Of a stretch of 64,000 nucleotides of DNA, positions 60,556-64,000 are shown piece by piece; position 1 is the stretch's first letter, and each line of letters starts with the position of its first letter. Both the position numbers and the translations under genes were made by a program. The DNA comes from Bacteroidetes bacterium GWF2_33_16 (lineage in GTDB: Bacteria > Bacteroidota > Bacteroidia > Bacteroidales > UBA12077): the NCBI GenBank assembly GCA_001768565.1, contig MEOE01000020.1, positions 1-64,000 of the forward strand, given 5' to 3'. The notes beneath the pieces were generated by a model. The model searched no databases. It was not told where the DNA came from and saw only the letters and a program-made list of their open reading frames with translations.

Positions 60556-62910
60556 TTATTCGTATCGAATAGCATCCACAGGATTCATTCTTGCCGCTTT
60601 ATAAGACTGAAATGATATGGTGCCAAGGGCAATTATTAAACTTATAATACTTGCTGCAATAAAATGACTCCAATTTAGATCAATCCGGTACGGATAATTT
60701 TGTAACCAGTTTCGCATTACAAAATAAGCTGCAGGCCAAGCAATAATGTTTGTTAATACTACCCATCGAATAATATCACGATTTAGTTTATAAATAACAT
60801 TATTAACACTTGCACCAAAAGTTTTTCGGATACCTATTTCTTTAAACCTTTTTGAAACGGTGAACGAAGTAAGCGCAAACAAACCTAAAACGGATAAGAT
60901 AAGAGCAATTGTTGATCCCCATATAATCATTGTAAACAACCTGTCTTCAAGTTTATATTGATTTTTTAACATATCATCTATGAAAAAGTAGTTCCAGAAA
61001 TAATTGGGATCATATTTCATAATAACATCTTTAATATAAGCAATTGTATTAAGCTTGTCCTCCGGATCGATTCTAACTTGTATATTGTAAAACCAATCGA
61101 CATAATTTGATAAATAGAGTGGTTGTATCTTTTCTGTAGTAGCATCAAAATGGTAATCTTTTGCAACACCAATTACAACAGATTCTCTGTTTGTTATTAC
61201 TTCGAGCCCGATTGGATTTTCTGTATTGAGTAATTTTGCTGCCGTTTCATTAATAATTATCGATTTGTTTTCATCAAGGTTAGGATCAAATGATCTTCCT
61301 TTTATAATTTCAATACCCATTGTTTCGGGGTAAAAAACCTGAACTCTGTTTTCGGCACAAGCAATGGCTAATTTTGAGTCGTCGGTAGTTTTTCGGATTG
61401 ATTGTCCACTCCTGCCCCAACCCGGTATGCTTTGCGATGCAGAAACGCTTTTAATATGACGGTACGAAATCAGATCATTGCGAATGCTTTGATAACTGCT
61501 CTGGATTTTATTTGTGCACTCCGAAAAGACAACAAGGTTTTTTTCATCAAATCCTAATTCTTTGCTTTTTAAATATTTAATCTGAGAGTTAAAGATAAAT
61601 ATCGAAATCAATAAAAATGTTGAAATTGAAAACTGAATAATAACTAATAAAATTTTCAAGAAATTCGAATTACCATCGGCATCAAATATTCCTTTTATTA
61701 CTTTTAACGGACTATAACGAGCCATAACAAATGCTGGATAAATGCCTGAAATAAGCCCAATTAATACTGCAGCAAGAATATAAAAAATGAATATCATCAT
61801 ATTTCCTTGTTTAAACAAGGATAATTCCATATTCAGTTTGCTATTCACAATAAAAACGAAAAACTCAGCTAAAACAAAGCCCAAAAGCAATGCAAAAATT
61901 GATAATAGAACCGATTCACCCAAAAATTGCTTTTTTAATCTCAGTTTATCTGCTCCTATCACTTTACGAATACCTACCTCCTTATTTCGTTGCTCTGATC
62001 TCGAAGTAAGAAGATTTACGTAATTTATTACAGCTATAAGAAGAATAATACCTGCCAAAAATCCAAAAATATACAGTGTGCGTAAAGAACCTATGCCTCC
62101 TAGTTCGTATCCAAGATCACTTCTGAGATATAAATCTTTTAATGGTTGAATTGGGCTGTTTACTTTATTTGTCCATTCTTTAAAACTTTCCAAGATAATT
62201 TTATCGGATACTTTTCTGATTTTGCTTTCAGCTTCTTTGCTCAGATGATCTTTGGTACGAAAAAATGTAACCACATCAAGTCTTAAGTACTCGATAAAAG
62301 GCGTTGTGAATTCGAAATTTGCAAGCATTTGAAAGTTGATCGTTGTATTTTGTGGATCTTCCATAATCCAAGCAACTTCAAGGTCAACATTCTCAAACCG
62401 GATAATTTTATGTATTGCTTCTTCGTTTTTGAATAATTTTTTTGCCAGTGATTTAGTTATTGCAATTTGAGTTGGCGATTTTAAAAAGGTAGATGGATCG
62501 CCTTCAATAATTTTGAATGAGAACACTTTAAGCACCAATGAATCAGTTATCAGTACTTTGATTTTGGGGTAAAATTCATTATTAACTTTGAGCAATGAAC
62601 TTCCATAGTACCAGTTCACAAATCGCGTAACAGATTCAATTTCGGGAATCTGCTCCAATAATGCCGGTGCCACTTCGTATAAAGTATGCGGCATAGAGTC
62701 GTTTAACATTTCGCTTTGAATACCAGCACCAATTCTGTATATTTTATCATAGTTATCGAAACCCTTATTGTAGTTTGTTTCGTGTAAAATATATAGGAAT
62801 GCCACAATGCTGCATGCAATTCCAACTGCCAGGCCAAAAATGTTTACTGCAGAAAACAGTGGATTTTTTATCGTATTTCTGAAAAATACTTTTAAGTAAC
62901 TTTTTATCAT
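60556..62910 (-). CDS. ABC transporter permease of the MacB/FtsX type
   Basis: The 784-residue protein has an N-terminal helix (ITFGLAVGIACSIVAFL-like, about 20-42), a large periplasmic MacB_PCD domain (about 55-270), three FtsX helices (about 275-420: GFLAGIILLIAVINYVNLLTS, VGIRKVIGADK, IYPAFVMARYSPLKVIKG), a second periplasmic domain (about 445-650), and a second set of FtsX helices ending in AARMNPVDAIRYE. This is the duplicated long-form Bacteroidota permease that works with a separate ATPase. Its role is probably efflux or mechanotransmission to the outer membrane. No ATPase gene is adjacent. A sigma-54-like promoter precedes it. Confidence 0.92.
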   Translation of the reverse strand: MIKSYLKVFFRNTIKNPLFSAVNIFGLAVGIACSIVAFLYILHETNYNKGFDNYDKIYRIGAGIQSEMLNDSMPHTLYEVAPALLEQIPEIESVTRFVNWYYGSSLLKVNNEFYPKIKVLITDSLVLKVFSFKIIEGDPSTFLKSPTQIAITKSLAKKLFKNEEAIHKIIRFENVDLEVAWIMEDPQNTTINFQMLANFEFTTPFIEYLRLDVVTFFRTKDHLSKEAESKIRKVSDKIILESFKEWTNKVNSPIQPLKDLYLRSDLGYELGGIGSLRTLYIFGFLAGIILLIAVINYVNLLTSRSEQRNKEVGIRKVIGADKLRLKKQFLGESVLLSIFALLLGFVLAEFFVFIVNSKLNMELSLFKQGNMMIFIFYILAAVLIGLISGIYPAFVMARYSPLKVIKGIFDADGNSNFLKILLVIIQFSISTFLLISIFIFNSQIKYLKSKELGFDEKNLVVFSECTNKIQSSYQSIRNDLISYRHIKSVSASQSIPGWGRSGQSIRKTTDDSKLAIACAENRVQVFYPETMGIEIIKGRSFDPNLDENKSIIINETAAKLLNTENPIGLEVITNRESVVIGVAKDYHFDATTEKIQPLYLSNYVDWFYNIQVRIDPEDKLNTIAYIKDVIMKYDPNYFWNYFFIDDMLKNQYKLEDRLFTMIIWGSTIALILSVLGLFALTSFTVSKRFKEIGIRKTFGASVNNVIYKLNRDIIRWVVLTNIIAWPAAYFVMRNWLQNYPYRIDLNWSHFIAASIISLIIALGTISFQSYKAARMNPVDAIRYE

Positions 62911-62954
62911 AACAACATAAAATTAGTTCAAACTATTAATACTTCCATACTAAA

Positions 62955-62970
62955 TTCAATTGATATGCCA
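62955..62970 (-). promoter_or_regulatory. Sigma-54-like promoter of the permease gene
   Basis: On the minus strand TGGCAT-ATCAA-TTGAA has the exact GG-to-GA/GC spacing of the sigma-54 -24/-12 consensus TGGCAC-N5-TTGCW. The -12 GC is GA here. It would give a 5' UTR of about 33 nt. The adjacent gene encodes a sigma-54 activator. Confidence 0.5.
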
Positions 62971-63033
62971 TTAAAGTTATTAAACTAATAATCAATATCT
63001 TATTTTTTAGATTCAAAAAACAGGCAGTAAAAT

Positions 63034-63052
63034 GTGTTAAGTTTCTTAACAC
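63034..63052. promoter_or_regulatory. Palindromic candidate activator site
   Basis: GTGTTAAG-TTT-CTTAACAC, a perfect 8-bp inverted repeat. It lies about 90-110 bp upstream of the predicted sigma-54 start of the permease and 45 bp before the response-regulator ATG, a good position for an enhancer or autoregulatory operator. Confidence 0.6.
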
Positions 63053-63096
63053 TTCGTGTAAGAAAAACGAACAAATCTTTATCTTTGAAATAAAAA

Positions 63097-64000
63097 ATGG
63101 CTCTCATTGAATCAAGTATTCTTATTGTTGATGATAATGATCAAATTCGCGAGTCATTAGAGTTGTTTTTAGGTCGACATTTTTCAGATATTACAAGCCT
63201 TTCCAACCCAAACAACCTGGTATTTACTGTTGAAAACAAATCTTTTGATGTAATTCTGCTGGATATGAATTTCTCAAGTGGAAGATATTCGGGGAATGAA
63301 GGATTGTTTTGGTTACAAGAAATATTAAAACGAGATAAGGATTCTGTTATAATTCTGATTACAGCCTATGGAAAAGTTGAACTGGCAGTGAATGGTATTA
63401 AAGAAGGAGCTTTTGATTTTATATTAAAACCCTGGGAGAATGAGAAATTAATATCAACGATAAAAGCGGGCATCGAGCTACGAAAATCACGTCTCGAAAT
63501 TGCTGAATTAAAAGACCAACAGCAGATTTTAAATTCAGATAGTGATAAGGAATACTCTTTTCTTAAAAGTACATCTCCAGAAATGAAAAAAATTGAAGAT
63601 ATCATTTCGAAAGTGGCTGAAACAGATGCAAACATTCTTGTCTTAGGTGAGAATGGTACTGGCAAAGAGGTTATTGCCCGAGAAATTCATAGGCAATCAA
63701 AAAGAAACAGACAAATTTTTATGAGTGTTGATTTGTCGTCGCTCTCTGATACTCTTTTCGAAAGTGAACTTTTTGGCTACAAAAAAGGAGCATTTACTGA
63801 CGCTAAAGAAGACAGAGCAGGTAAAATTGAAGTTTCGAATAAAGGAACATTGTTTCTGGATGAAATAGGAAATCTGCCAATAAATTTACAATCGAAACTT
63901 TTGACCACAATACAGACAAAAACTATAACACGATTGGGATCAACACAGTCGAAAAAAATAGATTTCAGGCTTATTTGTGCAACAAACAAACCATTGAATC
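63097..64000 (+). CDS. Sigma-54-dependent NtrC-family response regulator (3' end cut by window)
   Basis: The first 301 residues are visible and the frame runs off the right edge. The receiver domain (1-120) has DD at 12-13, phospho-acceptor Asp56 (VILLDMNFS), ITAYGK and LKPWE. The AAA+ domain has the Walker A-like GENGTGKEV, the sigma-54 contact loop as GAFTDA (231-236; GAFTGA in most phyla) and Walker B GTLFLDEIGNLP. It should activate sigma-54 promoters by ATP hydrolysis; the DNA-binding C-terminus is outside the window. The gene is divergent from the permease. A TATCTTTG at 63080-63087 resembles a -7 box but would leave only a few nt of leader. Confidence 0.93.
   Translation, partial: MALIESSILIVDDNDQIRESLELFLGRHFSDITSLSNPNNLVFTVENKSFDVILLDMNFSSGRYSGNEGLFWLQEILKRDKDSVIILITAYGKVELAVNGIKEGAFDFILKPWENEKLISTIKAGIELRKSRLEIAELKDQQQILNSDSDKEYSFLKSTSPEMKKIEDIISKVAETDANILVLGENGTGKEVIAREIHRQSKRNRQIFMSVDLSSLSDTLFESELFGYKKGAFTDAKEDRAGKIEVSNKGTLFLDEIGNLPINLQSKLLTTIQTKTITRLGSTQSKKIDFRLICATNKPLN

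Overview
This 64 kb window is chromosomal DNA from an AT-rich member of the Bacteroidota, probably an anaerobic or facultative gliding or adhesive lineage of the Marinilabiliales/Bacteroidales type (inference). Evidence: a type IX secretion (T9SS) C-terminal sorting domain at the left end; a PorP/SprF outer-membrane protein paired with a 4,604-residue adhesin that ends in a gliding-motility (CHU_C) domain; a TonB-dependent receptor; several signal peptides ending in AQ; promoters of the Bacteroidota type (TTTG, about 19 nt, TAnnTTTG); and a tungsten/molybdenum aldehyde ferredoxin oxidoreductase. No transposase, prophage, CRISPR array or rRNA was found. One tRNA, tRNA-Arg(TCT), is present.

Layout. 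1-5.5 kb: end of a secreted FN3/GEVED protein, a cytidylate-kinase-like protein, tRNA-Arg, a B12-binding radical SAM protein, an MFS permease and a GPP34 (GOLPH3-like) protein. 5.7-7.9 kb: a polyferredoxin plus aldehyde:ferredoxin oxidoreductase operon. 8-15.5 kb: an envelope-signalling island with two tandem paralogous secreted K/E/Q/T-repeat proteins, a beta-barrel protein, an OmpR-type response regulator with its kinase, and a multi-PAS kinase. 15.6-30.4 kb: the giant adhesin followed by its PorP/SprF partner. 30.7-35.7 kb: argR-carA-carB, with two ARG-box-like palindromes overlapping the argR promoter. 35.8-46.2 kb: a B12 radical SAM protein, then the complete operon trpE-G-D-C-F-B-A-aroF (minus strand). 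Its leader holds two attenuators in series, each with a Trp-Trp-Trp leader peptide and an intrinsic terminator. 46.2-54.2 kb: TonB receptor, TPR-SpoIIE phosphatase and glycosyltransferase; then DUF3052, DUF4349 and LiaF-like envelope proteins. 54.4-60.4 kb: a doubly broken cyanophycinase, a single-chain HcnA/B/C-like oxidoreductase fusion, a PhnP-like hydrolase and a BASS-type transporter. 60.5-64 kb: a MacB/FtsX-type permease divergent from a sigma-54 response regulator that runs off the window, with a sigma-54-like promoter and a palindromic candidate enhancer between them.

The main functional themes are regulated amino-acid and pyrimidine precursor synthesis (ArgR on carAB, tandem Trp attenuation on trp-aroF), cell-surface export and adhesion, and two-component envelope sensing. 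The most notable observations are the tandem trp attenuators with a conserved stop-codon antiterminator candidate, the family of paired TAAA-loop palindromes scattered through the car and trp intergenic gaps, the nested 18/54-residue repeats of the two secreted proteins, the one-polypeptide HcnABC-like enzyme, and the sigma-54 activator/permease pair.
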